A stretch of 64,000 nucleotides of DNA from Corynebacterium hylobatis (GTDB taxonomy: Bacteria; Actinomycetota; Actinomycetes; Mycobacteriales; Mycobacteriaceae), in contig NZ_RXHJ01000005.1 in the NCBI RefSeq assembly GCF_003955685.1, forward strand, positions 1-64,000, written 5' to 3'. Position 1 is the first letter of the stretch, and every line of letters begins with the position of its first letter. The notes under the pieces were generated by a model. That model made no database searches. It was not told the origin of the DNA and saw nothing but the letters and a program-made list of their open reading frames with translations. The position numbers and the translations under genes were made by a program. Positions 29,546-37,319 of the stretch are shown here, piece by piece.

Positions 29546-30694
29546 GTGGACGAGATCGTGCGTTACACCTACCGCCTCAGACCCGGTGTGCAGGCGCAGC
29601 GAGCACTGTCCCAGGAATGGGGCCGGTGCCGATTCCTGTGGAACGAAGCCGTCCACCAGCAGAAAACAGGAAATACACCGACGCTTAAGAAGCTGGGGAA
29701 GCTGCTCACCGAACTGCGGGGCAGAAACACGTGGATGCGGAAAGGCTCCCAAGTCGCCCAACAGTCCATGCTCCGCGCTTACGCGCAGGCACTCCAGCAG
29801 TCCTACACCGTCAAAGGCAGAGGCCGACCCAGGCACAAAGCGAAAAAGCGCACTCTGCCTTCGTTGGAGTACAGCACCCGCGGGTTCTCCCTCCGGGAGG
29901 GACGACTGCGACTGCCGAAGGGGATGTCGATTCCGGTGGTGTGGTCGCGGGAACTGCCCTCTGACCCGACCAGTGTGCGGGTGTACCAGGACAGTCTGGG
30001 GCACTGGTACGCCTCGTTCGTGGTCCGCCGCGAGGCGAAGCCAGCCCCGGAGGCTACCGGTGGAATCGGTATCGACTGGGGTGTGTCCACCACGGCGATA
30101 ACCACTGACCCGCAGCATGATCTTCCCCATCTAGGTCACCGGAGACGCTGTGCCGCGGAACTGGCCAAGGCGCAACGGACGATGGCGCGGCGTCACCGTA
30201 CGGGACGTAAGCAGTCGAAGGGATATCAGCGTGCCCGTCGGGAGGCCGCGAAGCTGCACAAGAAGGCAGCCCGGCAGACTGAGCATGATTCCCGGGTGTG
30301 GGCGAAGAAGATCACCGACAACCATCATCTGATCGCGGTGGAGGCCTTCAAACCGACGTTTCTTGCCAAAACCACGATGGCGAGGAAAGCCGCGGACGCG
30401 GCCATTGGTGCCGCGAAGCGGGAACTTGTTACCAGGGCCGAGCGGGCTGGCCGGAAGGTGGTGTTGGTCACGCCCGCTTATACGACGATGACGTGCCACG
30501 GGTGTTTCGCGAGAGCCAAGCAACGCCTGCTGCTGGAGGAACGCGTCTTTGTCTGTACTTCCTGCGGACTGGTTGAGGACCGGGACCGCAACGCCGCCAG
30601 GGTGATCCTGGCTGTGGCAGAACGGGGCCACACCAGTGTTGAGGACATGAAACATCTGCAACCTCCCTTCGGGGAGGTTATGCGTGCAGTCTGA
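29546..30694 (+). CDS. tnpB: TnpB, RNA-guided nuclease of IS200/IS605
   Basis: A 382-residue TnpB, the compact OMEGA nuclease related to Cas12. The N-terminal wedge region (YTYRLRPGVQAQRALSQEWG) is followed by the helical and RuvC parts. All three RuvC acidic residues are present: Asp177 in GIGIDWGVSTT, Glu266 in LIAVEAF, and Asp345 in EDRDRNAARVIL. The zinc ribbon Cys317/Cys320 and Cys337/Cys340 is complete. Start is GTG at 29546 with TATAGC 7 bases before it. The 3' end overlaps the likely guide-RNA region. With tnpA broken, the element depends on another transposase to move. Confidence 0.9.
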   Translation: MDEIVRYTYRLRPGVQAQRALSQEWGRCRFLWNEAVHQQKTGNTPTLKKLGKLLTELRGRNTWMRKGSQVAQQSMLRAYAQALQQSYTVKGRGRPRHKAKKRTLPSLEYSTRGFSLREGRLRLPKGMSIPVVWSRELPSDPTSVRVYQDSLGHWYASFVVRREAKPAPEATGGIGIDWGVSTTAITTDPQHDLPHLGHRRRCAAELAKAQRTMARRHRTGRKQSKGYQRARREAAKLHKKAARQTEHDSRVWAKKITDNHHLIAVEAFKPTFLAKTTMARKAADAAIGAAKRELVTRAERAGRKVVLVTPAYTTMTCHGCFARAKQRLLLEERVFVCTSCGLVEDRDRNAARVILAVAERGHTSVEDMKHLQPPFGEVMRAV

Positions 30695-30732
30695 GCTAGA
30701 AATCCCCCGCCTTGAGGCGTGGGGAACCGTTA
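30640..30732 (+). ncRNA. Candidate omega RNA (TnpB guide scaffold)
   Basis: TnpB guide RNAs come from the 3' end of tnpB through the right end of the element, with the guide taken from flanking DNA. Here AACCTCCC-TTCG-GGGAGGTT (30660-30679) is an 8-bp stem closed by a C(UUCG)G-type tetraloop inside the last tnpB codons, and the right-end hairpin (30704-30724) follows. The guide would begin near 30733, inside citA. Position and structure fit; expression is not shown. Confidence 0.45.
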
Positions 30733-32369
30733 ACCTCTCGAAGATCATCACCGGGAAGCATGACACCCGGAAGCCGGGCCCCGAAGACCGCCCCCCGACC
30801 GCTTTCCCCGCCGCCGGGATCAATAACCCACAGGTCCCCTCCCCTCCGACGCAGCAGATCCCGGGACAATGCCAGCCCGATGCCGTGACCGTGAACCCGG
30901 TCAGGGACTGCCTCCCCGGCGGTGGACACCGTGCCGAGGGAACCGGGGGTGATACCGGGGCCGGAATCGGCGACCACCAGCACCAGCTCCGGCCCATCAT
31001 CCAGGAGGGTGACCTCCACCAGCCGGGGCTCGGGCCCCTCCAGGGCCGCCGTGACCGCGTTGTCCACCAGGTTGCCCAGCACGGTGGCGATGTCCTCGGT
31101 CCCCTCCACCCCTCTGACATCCCCCAGGACCAGGGATTCATCACGGATCTGCAGCTGCACCCCACGCTCGGCGGCCTCCATGGACTTCGCCCCCAGGAAG
31201 GACTGCAGGAAGGGTTCGGCGAGCAGATCCACGCCGGCAAGCGGGTAATCGACCGGTCCGCGGTCACGCATGGTGCGCAGGAATTCAGCGGCCTCCGTCC
31301 CTCGCCCGGCCTCGACCAGGCCCGCGGCCACATGCATCCGGTTCGCGAACTCATGGCGTTGCACCCGCAACGCGGAGGTCATGGCGCGCACCGAGTCCAG
31401 CCTTTCGCTCAGCCCCATCATGTCGGTGCGGTCGCGGACGATGATCACCGAACCGAGACGCTGGCCGGCGCGGTCCACCTGGCGGGAGTCCAGGTAGAGC
31501 ACCCGGTCCCCGACCACGATCCCGTCGCGCTCCTCCCCCTTCGACAACGAGGCGATGACGTCCTCCGGCAGATCCAGCTCCGGCAGGGACATACCCTCCA
31601 GATGTGCCAGGCCGAACATCTCCTCTGCGGCGGTGTTGGAGACCCGGATGATACCTGCCCTGTCGAGGGCGATGACCCCGTCACCCACCCCGTCGAGCAC
31701 GGCCGCCTGGTTCTGCACCAGGGTGACCAGCTCCTCCGGTTGGACACCGAGGGTCAGCTGTTCCCAGCGGTGGCGCAGAACCAGGGTTGCGCCGGTGCCG
31801 ATCAGCAACGCCAGAGCGGCGGCGGCCCCGACACCGAGCAACAACCGTGGCAGTTCGTCGAAGACCCCGGCCCGGGCGAAGCCGACACTGACCTCACCGA
31901 CCGACTGCCGACTGTCCGGTGCAAAGACCGGTACCTTGGCCCGCACCGAATCCCCCAGTGTGCCGCGCTCCCAGGCGATGACCTCCTCACCGCGGAGGGC
32001 CTCCTCGAAGCTGGTGCTCACCTCGCGGTCGAGTTGACCGGGATCAGGATGGGCCATGCGGATCCCCTCCCCATCGGTGATGACGACGAACAGTGCGTCC
32101 GTCCGCGCGGTGGTGTCAAGCGCATATGCCTGGAGGGGGCCGGCGGCGAGTTCCCCGGCGGAAGGGTTGATCTGCCGGCTGGTCTCCAGCGAGACCTCGG
32201 AGCGGACGACGGGCGCTGCGGCCACGGTGCGCGCGATCGAGAGGGCGGAGGTCTCGGTCTCGCTCTTGAGCTGCCCTACCGCCAGCAGGATGAATACCCC
32301 GGTGCTCACACCGACCACGGCCACGACGGTGATCAACTGCAGCAACAGCACCCTGGTGGTGAATCTCAT
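30696..32369 (-). CDS. citA: CitA-family sensor histidine kinase with an IS-derived tail
   Basis: A 557-residue kinase of the CitA/DcuS family. Layout: TM1 (8-30), extracytoplasmic PAS-like sensor (31-172, with FVVITDGEGIRMAHPDPGQL), TM2 (174-198), cytoplasmic PAS (215-315), phospho-acceptor His339 in RVQRHEFANRMHVAAGL, and HATPase with NLVDNAVTAAL (N box), ADSGPGI and GHGIGLALSR. Such kinases sense citrate or C4-dicarboxylates. The last ten residues (GSPRLKAGDF) and the stop are encoded by the IS right end, so the native C terminus was replaced. The core domains appear complete. It is divergent from the citrate transporter and separated from citB by the insertion. Confidence 0.9.
   Translation of the reverse strand: MRFTTRVLLLQLITVVAVVGVSTGVFILLAVGQLKSETETSALSIARTVAAAPVVRSEVSLETSRQINPSAGELAAGPLQAYALDTTARTDALFVVITDGEGIRMAHPDPGQLDREVSTSFEEALRGEEVIAWERGTLGDSVRAKVPVFAPDSRQSVGEVSVGFARAGVFDELPRLLLGVGAAAALALLIGTGATLVLRHRWEQLTLGVQPEELVTLVQNQAAVLDGVGDGVIALDRAGIIRVSNTAAEEMFGLAHLEGMSLPELDLPEDVIASLSKGEERDGIVVGDRVLYLDSRQVDRAGQRLGSVIIVRDRTDMMGLSERLDSVRAMTSALRVQRHEFANRMHVAAGLVEAGRGTEAAEFLRTMRDRGPVDYPLAGVDLLAEPFLQSFLGAKSMEAAERGVQLQIRDESLVLGDVRGVEGTEDIATVLGNLVDNAVTAALEGPEPRLVEVTLLDDGPELVLVVADSGPGITPGSLGTVSTAGEAVPDRVHGHGIGLALSRDLLRRRGGDLWVIDPGGGESGRGAVFGARLPGVMLPGDDLREVNGSPRLKAGDF
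30704..30724. repeat. Right-end hairpin of the IS200/IS605 element
   Basis: CCCC-C-GCC pairs with GGC-G-T-GGGG over a TTGA loop, with one bulged T. It forms part of the citA coding end on the minus strand. Confidence 0.7.
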
Positions 32370-32478
32370 GTTTCGGCTCTGCTTTCCTTCCGCGGCGCAT
32401 CAGGCGGTGGGGTCGCCGTGTGTGGGGAGCATCCCGGAAACCCCATTCCACCACGGGTTTTCCATTCCGACAAGTATC

Positions 32479-32493
32479 TGCGCTAAATGCGCA
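32479..32493. promoter_or_regulatory. Inverted repeat in the citA-citM control region
   Basis: TGCGC-TAAAT-GCGCA, perfect 5-bp arms. A further pair, GGTGAAG (32515-32521) and CTTCACC (32536-32542), lies between it and the transporter promoter. These are candidates for CitB binding; no consensus was available for checking. Confidence 0.4.
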
Positions 32494-32542
32494 GAAGGGA
32501 GTTAATGCACAGTAGGTGAAGCAATGCACTCAAGACTTCACC

Positions 32543-32565
32543 CGTGATGGGCATCACTCTAGGCT
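32543..32565 (+). promoter_or_regulatory. GlxR/CRP-type site and -10 of the citrate transporter
   Basis: CGTGA-TGGGCA-TCACT (32543-32558) fits the GlxR/CRP core GTGA-N6-TCAC, and GTGATG-GG-CATCAC is a perfect palindrome. TAGGCT (32560-32565) directly follows as a probable -10. A cAMP-GlxR complex here would block RNA polymerase, consistent with catabolite control. Confidence 0.6.
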
Positions 32566-32616
32566 GACATCCGCATTCCAGAACACTCACCGCACCAAGG
32601 AAACTCAGGAGTCCGG

Positions 32617-34158
32617 ATGTACCCGCCCACAGATGTGCTGCTCGCCGCGGAATACACGCTGAGCCACACCCCCTCCGACGGTATTCTCGTCGCCCTGGGG
32701 TTCGCCATGATCCTCACCTTCATGGCCCTGATCATGATTGGCCGCTCCACTCCCATGGTCGCCCTGATCCTGGTCCCCACCGTCTTCGGCCTCCTGGCCG
32801 GCGCCGGTCTCGGCATCGGCGACATGGTTCTCGACGCCATCGGTGGAATGGCCTCCACTGCCGCCCTGCTCATGTTCGCCATCATGTACTTCGGCATCAT
32901 GATCAACGTCGGGCTCTTCGACCCGCTGATCCGGACCATCACCCGCACGTTGGGCAACGACCCGGCGAAGGTGGTGCTCGGCACCGCCGTACTGGCCGGC
33001 GTGGTCTCGCTCGACGGTGACGGTTCCACCACCTTCATCATCACCACCTCCGCCATGCTGCCCATTTACCTGCGCCTGGGCATGAGCCCGGTCGTACTGA
33101 CGGTGGTCGCCGGGCTGATCAACGGCACCATGAACATCCTCCCCTGGGGTGGGCCGACGGTGCGAGCCGCCACCGCCCTGGGAGTTGACCCCTCCGCCGT
33201 CTTCGTACCGATGATCCCCTCCCTGATTGTCGGTGTGGCGGTCATCTTCGTCTTCGCCTGGTTCCTGGGACTGGCCGAACGCCGTCGTCTCGGTGGTTCC
33301 CTGGACACCTCCCGCTACGGTGGTGAGGGCGGTGCCGGTGCAGGATCCGGCGGCACCGGCCCGCGCGGTGGCCGGGGTCGGCAGAGCAACTCCGACGAGC
33401 CCACGCCCACCGGTGGCGGCGTGCTTCTCGACGACCACGGGGTCGAGGCCGCGGAACTGGAACACGTCTCCCTCAACTCCGACACCGGGTCCGGCATGAC
33501 CGACACCATGCTGGATCCGCACCGCGCCAGCCTGCGCCCCCGACTGATATGGTTCAACCTCGCCCTGACGGCTGCGGTCATGGCGCTGCTGGTCGCCGAC
33601 ATCTTCCCGCTGGCCTACATCTTCATGGTCGGTACAGGGCTGGCCCTGGCCGTGAACTTCCCTGACGTCAAGGACCAGGCCAACGAGCTCCTGGCCCACT
33701 CCTCCTCAATCGTCGGCGTGGTCTCCATGGTGCTGGCTGCCGGTGTGCTGGTCGGAGTCTTCGACGGCACCGGCATGGTCGAGGCGATGGCTGCCTGGAT
33801 CATCCAGGTCATCCCGAATTCCATGGGCCCCTACCTGGCTGTGATCACCGGGGTGCTCTCCATCCCGATGACCTTCTTCATGTCCAACGACGCCTTCTAC
33901 TTCGGCATCCTGCCGGTGCTGGCGGAGAGCGCCACCCACTTCGGCATCGAGCCGGTGGAGATGGCCCGGGCCTCCATCACGGGGCAGCCGGTCCACATGC
34001 AGTCCCCGCTGGTCCCGGCGATCCTGCTGCTGGTCTCCCTGGCCAAGGTCAACCTGGGCGACCACCACAAGAAGGTTCTCTGGCGAGCCACCATCGTTTC
34101 CCTGGTCATGCTGGTCGTCGGCGTCCTCATCGGCGTCATCCCCTTCGCCGCTCTCTAG
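32617..34158 (+). CDS. citM: CitMHS-family citrate transporter
   Basis: A 513-residue transporter of the CitMHS family, which takes up divalent-metal-citrate complexes with protons. About 11-12 helices are visible. Family segments are ALIMIGRSTPMVALILVPT, SLDGDGSTTFIITTSAMLP, NILPWGGPTVRAATALGVD, IPMTFFMSNDAFYFGILPVL and SITGQPVHMQSPLVPA. A cytoplasmic loop at about residues 221-300 is long and Gly/Ser-rich (GGEGGAGAGSGGTGPRGGRG), probably a lineage-specific insertion. AGGAG lies 5-6 bases before the ATG. It is divergent from citA. Which metal is preferred (Mg or Ca) cannot be told. Confidence 0.92.
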   Translation: MYPPTDVLLAAEYTLSHTPSDGILVALGFAMILTFMALIMIGRSTPMVALILVPTVFGLLAGAGLGIGDMVLDAIGGMASTAALLMFAIMYFGIMINVGLFDPLIRTITRTLGNDPAKVVLGTAVLAGVVSLDGDGSTTFIITTSAMLPIYLRLGMSPVVLTVVAGLINGTMNILPWGGPTVRAATALGVDPSAVFVPMIPSLIVGVAVIFVFAWFLGLAERRRLGGSLDTSRYGGEGGAGAGSGGTGPRGGRGRQSNSDEPTPTGGGVLLDDHGVEAAELEHVSLNSDTGSGMTDTMLDPHRASLRPRLIWFNLALTAAVMALLVADIFPLAYIFMVGTGLALAVNFPDVKDQANELLAHSSSIVGVVSMVLAAGVLVGVFDGTGMVEAMAAWIIQVIPNSMGPYLAVITGVLSIPMTFFMSNDAFYFGILPVLAESATHFGIEPVEMARASITGQPVHMQSPLVPAILLLVSLAKVNLGDHHKKVLWRATIVSLVMLVVGVLIGVIPFAAL

Positions 34159-34180
34159 GAATCCCTCCAGCTTGTCCGCC

Positions 34181-34224
34181 TGACACCGCCGGGGTGCCGC
34201 CGATGCGGCACCCCGGCGGTGTCA
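34181..34224. terminator. Strong terminator between citM and the SulP gene
   Basis: A 20-bp perfect stem: the arm TGACACCGCCGGGGTGCCGC (34181-34200) and its complement at 34205-34224, with a 4-base loop (CGAT). It separates convergent genes. Confidence 0.85.
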
Positions 34225-34239
34225 TTGTGCCCGGTATTG

Positions 34240-35739
34240 TCAGTCGCCGAGTTTGCCGGAGAGTTTGTCCACCCGGTATTTACTCTGTCCGTCGAGGCCG
34301 ATGATGTCGACGATCTTGCCGCGGGCCTGGAATTTCTGCTGCACAGCATCGAGGGTGGCCACGGTGGAGGCGTCCCAGACCTCCGCACCGGACAGGTCGA
34401 TGACAATGTGGCTGGCGGTGTCGTTGTAGTCGAATTGGTACACCAGATCATTGGAGGAGGCCCAGAACAGCTGACCGGTGACCCGGTAGGTCCGGATGTC
34501 GATCTGCCCGTCATCGTCGACGTCGAGTTCGGAGACCTTCTCGATGCTGACCATGTGCGCCACCCGGCGGGCGAACATGATCATCGCGGTGAGCACACCG
34601 AGGATGACACCGACCGCGAGGTTGTTGGTGGCCAGGGTGCCGACCACGGTGACCAGCATGACCGCGGTCTCACTGAGCGGCATCAGGCGCAGGGTGCGCG
34701 GCTTGAGGGAGTGCCAGTCGATGGTGCCCAGGGAGACGAGCACCATGATCGCCACCAGGGCGGCCATGGGGATCAGCCCCACGAGGTCACCGAGGGCGAC
34801 GACGAAGATGAGCAGGAACACGCCAGCCAGCAGGGTGGACAGGCGGGTGCGGGCACCGGACTGGCGGACATTGACCAGGGTCTGGCCGATCATGGCGCAA
34901 CCGCCCATGCCGCCGAAGAATCCGGTGACGATGTTGGCCACCCCCTGGCCCCAGCTCTCGCGGGTCTTGTCGGAGTGGACGTCGGTGATGTCGTCGACGA
35001 GCTTGGCGGTCATCAGCGACTCCATCAGGCCGACCAGAGCCATGGCGAAGGCGTAGGGGCCGATGATCTGGAGGGTCTCAAAGTTCAGCGGCACCGCCGG
35101 GAGGAAGAATTCCGGCAGGGAGCTGGGCAGCTCGCCCATGTCGGAGACATTCGGCACAACCCATCCGGCAGCCACGACCAGCGCCGTGAGGACGACGATG
35201 GTCACCAACGGCGCGGGGATGACGGAGGTGATCCGCGGGAAGAACAGCATGATCGCGATGCCGGCGGCGAACAGCGGGTAGACCAGCCAGGGCACGTCCC
35301 ACAGATAAGGCAGCTGGGCGGCGAAGATGAGGATGCCCAGGGCGTTGACGAAGCCGGTCATCACCGAGCGCGGGATGAAGCGCATGAGTTTGGCCACACC
35401 GAGGGCGGCCATGGCGATCTGGATAATTCCGGCGAGGATGACGGTGGCGATGAAGTACTCGAAGCCGTGGTCACGCATGACCGGGGCGATGACCAGGGCG
35501 ACCGCACCTGTCGCGGCACTGATCATGGCGGGACGGCCGCCGGTGAAGGCGATGGTCACCGCCATGGTCACCGAGGCGAAGAGCCCGACGCGCGGGTCAA
35601 CGCCTGCGAGGACGGAGAAGGAGATCGCCTCGGGGATGAGCGCCAGAGCGACGACGAGGCCGCCGAGGACCTCCATACGCAGGCGCGCAGGGGATGAGAA
35701 GGCGTGTCGGAAGGAGGCGACGATACCGGTGTTGGACAA
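34240..35739 (-). CDS. SulP-family anion transporter with STAS domain
   Basis: A 499-residue SLC26/SulP protein. The membrane part covers residues 20-400 (LGGLVVALALIPEAISFSVLAGVDPRVGLFAS at the start, ISAATGAVALVIAP, VTGFFGGMGGCAMIGQTLVN near 290). The C-terminal STAS domain covers about 420-499 (IDIRTYRVTGQLFWASSNDL, HIVIDLSGAEVWDASTVATL). Substrates in the family include sulfate and bicarbonate. The start appears to be TTG at 35739, with AAAGAG about 11 bases upstream; the next ATG (MEVLGG) would shorten the N terminus by 21 residues. It shares a promoter region with divergent merR-type gene. Confidence 0.88.
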   Translation of the reverse strand: MSNTGIVASFRHAFSSPARLRMEVLGGLVVALALIPEAISFSVLAGVDPRVGLFASVTMAVTIAFTGGRPAMISAATGAVALVIAPVMRDHGFEYFIATVILAGIIQIAMAALGVAKLMRFIPRSVMTGFVNALGILIFAAQLPYLWDVPWLVYPLFAAGIAIMLFFPRITSVIPAPLVTIVVLTALVVAAGWVVPNVSDMGELPSSLPEFFLPAVPLNFETLQIIGPYAFAMALVGLMESLMTAKLVDDITDVHSDKTRESWGQGVANIVTGFFGGMGGCAMIGQTLVNVRQSGARTRLSTLLAGVFLLIFVVALGDLVGLIPMAALVAIMVLVSLGTIDWHSLKPRTLRLMPLSETAVMLVTVVGTLATNNLAVGVILGVLTAMIMFARRVAHMVSIEKVSELDVDDDGQIDIRTYRVTGQLFWASSNDLVYQFDYNDTASHIVIDLSGAEVWDASTVATLDAVQQKFQARGKIVDIIGLDGQSKYRVDKLSGKLGD

Positions 35740-35784
35740 GGCGGAATTGCTCTTTCAGGGACCAGGTAATATTGGCGTAAACGA

Positions 35785-35807
35785 AAACCTACCGTAACGG
35801 GAGGTTT
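35785..35807. promoter_or_regulatory. Long palindrome between the SulP gene and merR, candidate MerR operator
   Basis: Arms AAACCTACCGT and ACGGGAGGTTT around a central A make a 23-bp near-perfect inverted repeat (one mismatched pair). It sits between the divergent SulP and MerR-family genes, 52 bases from the MerR ATG. MerR proteins bind such dyads in long-spacer promoters; control of the SulP gene is inferred. Confidence 0.6.
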
Positions 35808-35859
35808 GCCGCCCGCCCAAATCGACCGACAGGGGAATGCACAGGTGGAGGACTCCGGG

Positions 35860-36201
35860 ATGAGGATCGGCGAGGTCGCTGAACGCACGGGACTGTCGGT
35901 CCGGACGCTGCGCCACTACGACGAGGTCGGCGTCGTCAGTCCCTCCGGGTACACACCAGGGGGCTTCCGCCTCTACAGCGGCGACGACATCGAGCGCATC
36001 ATGCTCATCCGCCGGATGAAGCCCCTGGAGTTCACCCTGGAGGAGATGCGGGGTTTCCTCGATGCGGTGGACCACCCCGATACCCCCGGGGCGCGGAAGA
36101 CCATCGCCCTGATCCGGGCTGAGGCGGCCACCCGCCTGGAGAAACTGCGCCGCCGGGTCGGTTACGCGGAGGAGTTCCTCCGACTGGTGGAGGACCTGTG
36201 A
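35860..36201 (+). CDS. MerR-family transcriptional regulator
   Basis: A 113-residue MerR regulator. The N-terminal winged helix is textbook (MRIGEVAERTGLSVRTLRHY, then DEVGVVSPSGYTPGGFRLYS, residues 1-45), followed by the second DNA-contact region and a dimerisation helix (AATRLEKLRRRVGYAEEFL). No cysteine metal site is present, so it is not of the MerR/CueR metal-sensor type. The ATG at 35860 is favoured by GGTGGAGGA 7 bases upstream; a GTG at 35845 is possible. It is divergent from the SulP transporter and convergent with the next gene by 4 bases. The effector is unknown. Confidence 0.88.
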   Translation: MRIGEVAERTGLSVRTLRHYDEVGVVSPSGYTPGGFRLYSGDDIERIMLIRRMKPLEFTLEEMRGFLDAVDHPDTPGARKTIALIRAEAATRLEKLRRRVGYAEEFLRLVEDL

Positions 36202-36205
36202 GGAG

Positions 36206-37114
36206 CTAGTCGCGCTCCCCCAGGTCCGCGTTGGCCTGGCTGGGGACGATGTTGGTGGCCACCCACACCCGACCCTTCTTCGGCGCGTCCCCACAGGAGG
36301 AGATCACATTCTCCACCTCACGCTGCTCCACAGTCACATGCCAGGAACGGCTGTCGGCGTGGACCACGAGAACATCATTGTCCGTCTCGTCGAGCACCAT
36401 CAAGTTGCCGTAGAACAACGGATCGGCACCCGTGTGCAGTTCACGGGCCACCGCCAGCTCGGCGACCTGGCCACGCGGGCTGTGTGTCCCCCGGCCGCGG
36501 TTGCCCGGGTAGAAGTACTCCCCGCGGCAGGCGGACCGGACGAGCTGATCACCGGCCTCCTCGTTGAGGCGGCCGTAGCTGTAGCCCCAGGGCATGAGCA
36601 GCAGGGAGGGCGCGAAACGGTGGCCCTTGGTGTGGGAGGTCTCCCACACGATGTTGCCCGGATGACGTTCATACAGCGCGGCTGCCAGGGGGCGCCCCTT
36701 GAGAGCGCAGCACACGTCCCGTTTACCGTGGGTACACACCAGTACAAGCGGCTCCTCGACCGGCTGGGCGCCGTTGCGGCCTGGTCCGTCCAGGTCGAGA
36801 TCAAGGATGGCCTCGGGGCCGTCGACCATGAGCAGTTCAGTTGTCGCCTGCTCCGCGAACACGAGGTAGAGGTGGTGCCGGTCGATGCGGCGACCGTCGG
36901 GGCCGGGTCGGCGGATGAGCTGCAGCCCGGCCCCGTCCCCGAGCTTCGCCTTCAGCTGCGCCGTGAGATCCTCACCGAATACACCTCCGTCGAGAATGTC
37001 GCGGCTCCAGCCGTTGACCCATTCCAGGATGATGTAGATGCGCTGCCGTTTCGCAGAGCCGGGCAGAGGCTCGCCGGCCACATCGGAGCAGCGGACAGGT
37101 TCAGCAGGGTTCAT
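36206..37114 (-). CDS. Sucrase/ferredoxin-like protein (thioredoxin-fold, 2Fe-2S type)
   Basis: A 302-residue member of the Suc_Fer-like family. The C-terminal half (about residues 110-270) has the thioredoxin-like ferredoxin signature VCTHGKRDVCCALKGRPLA, with Cys residues placed to hold a 2Fe-2S cluster; CRGEYFYPG and SSCG add further Cys. The N-terminal section (MNPAEPVRCSDVAGEPLPGSA) is typical of actinobacterial members. TAGGCT lies 6 bases before the ATG (37121-37126). Function is unknown; redox or iron-sulfur roles are assumed for the family. Confidence 0.85.
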   Translation of the reverse strand: MNPAEPVRCSDVAGEPLPGSAKRQRIYIILEWVNGWSRDILDGGVFGEDLTAQLKAKLGDGAGLQLIRRPGPDGRRIDRHHLYLVFAEQATTELLMVDGPEAILDLDLDGPGRNGAQPVEEPLVLVCTHGKRDVCCALKGRPLAAALYERHPGNIVWETSHTKGHRFAPSLLLMPWGYSYGRLNEEAGDQLVRSACRGEYFYPGNRGRGTHSPRGQVAELAVARELHTGADPLFYGNLMVLDETDNDVLVVHADSRSWHVTVEQREVENVISSCGDAPKKGRVWVATNIVPSQANADLGERD

Positions 37115-37306
37115 GGGTCCAGCCTAGCGATCTCCCGCCCGCACCCATCCCACAGGACGGGATCCTGAGATCACAACCCAATGGATAAGTGACACTCACC
37201 ACACTCAAAGATGGTCCTCATGTACTTCTTGGCTGTTGTTTACAACGATTTGTTCACGATCCGCCCGAAATCGATTGATGGCTTCGCCCCCTGCGGGCCG
37301 GGTGGT

Positions 37307-37312
37307 TACGGT
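37307..37312 (+). promoter_or_regulatory. -10 hexamer of the AMIN-like lipoprotein gene
   Basis: TACGGT, exactly 7 bases before the ATG at 37320; leaderless-type spacing. Confidence 0.45.
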
Positions 37313-37319
37313 GTTCTGC

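Larger units (their letters stand above)
29104..30732 (+). mobile_element. IS200/IS605-family insertion between citA and citB
   Basis: About 1.63 kb bounded by two imperfect hairpins (29118-29137 and 30704-30724), with divergent tnpA and tnpB and no terminal inverted repeats or target duplication, as is normal for Y1-HUH elements. The exact ends are estimated: left within 29099-29108, right just after GGGGAACCGTTAA (to about 30732). tnpA is decayed; tnpB appears intact. The insertion splits the usual citA-citB pair. Confidence 0.75.
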
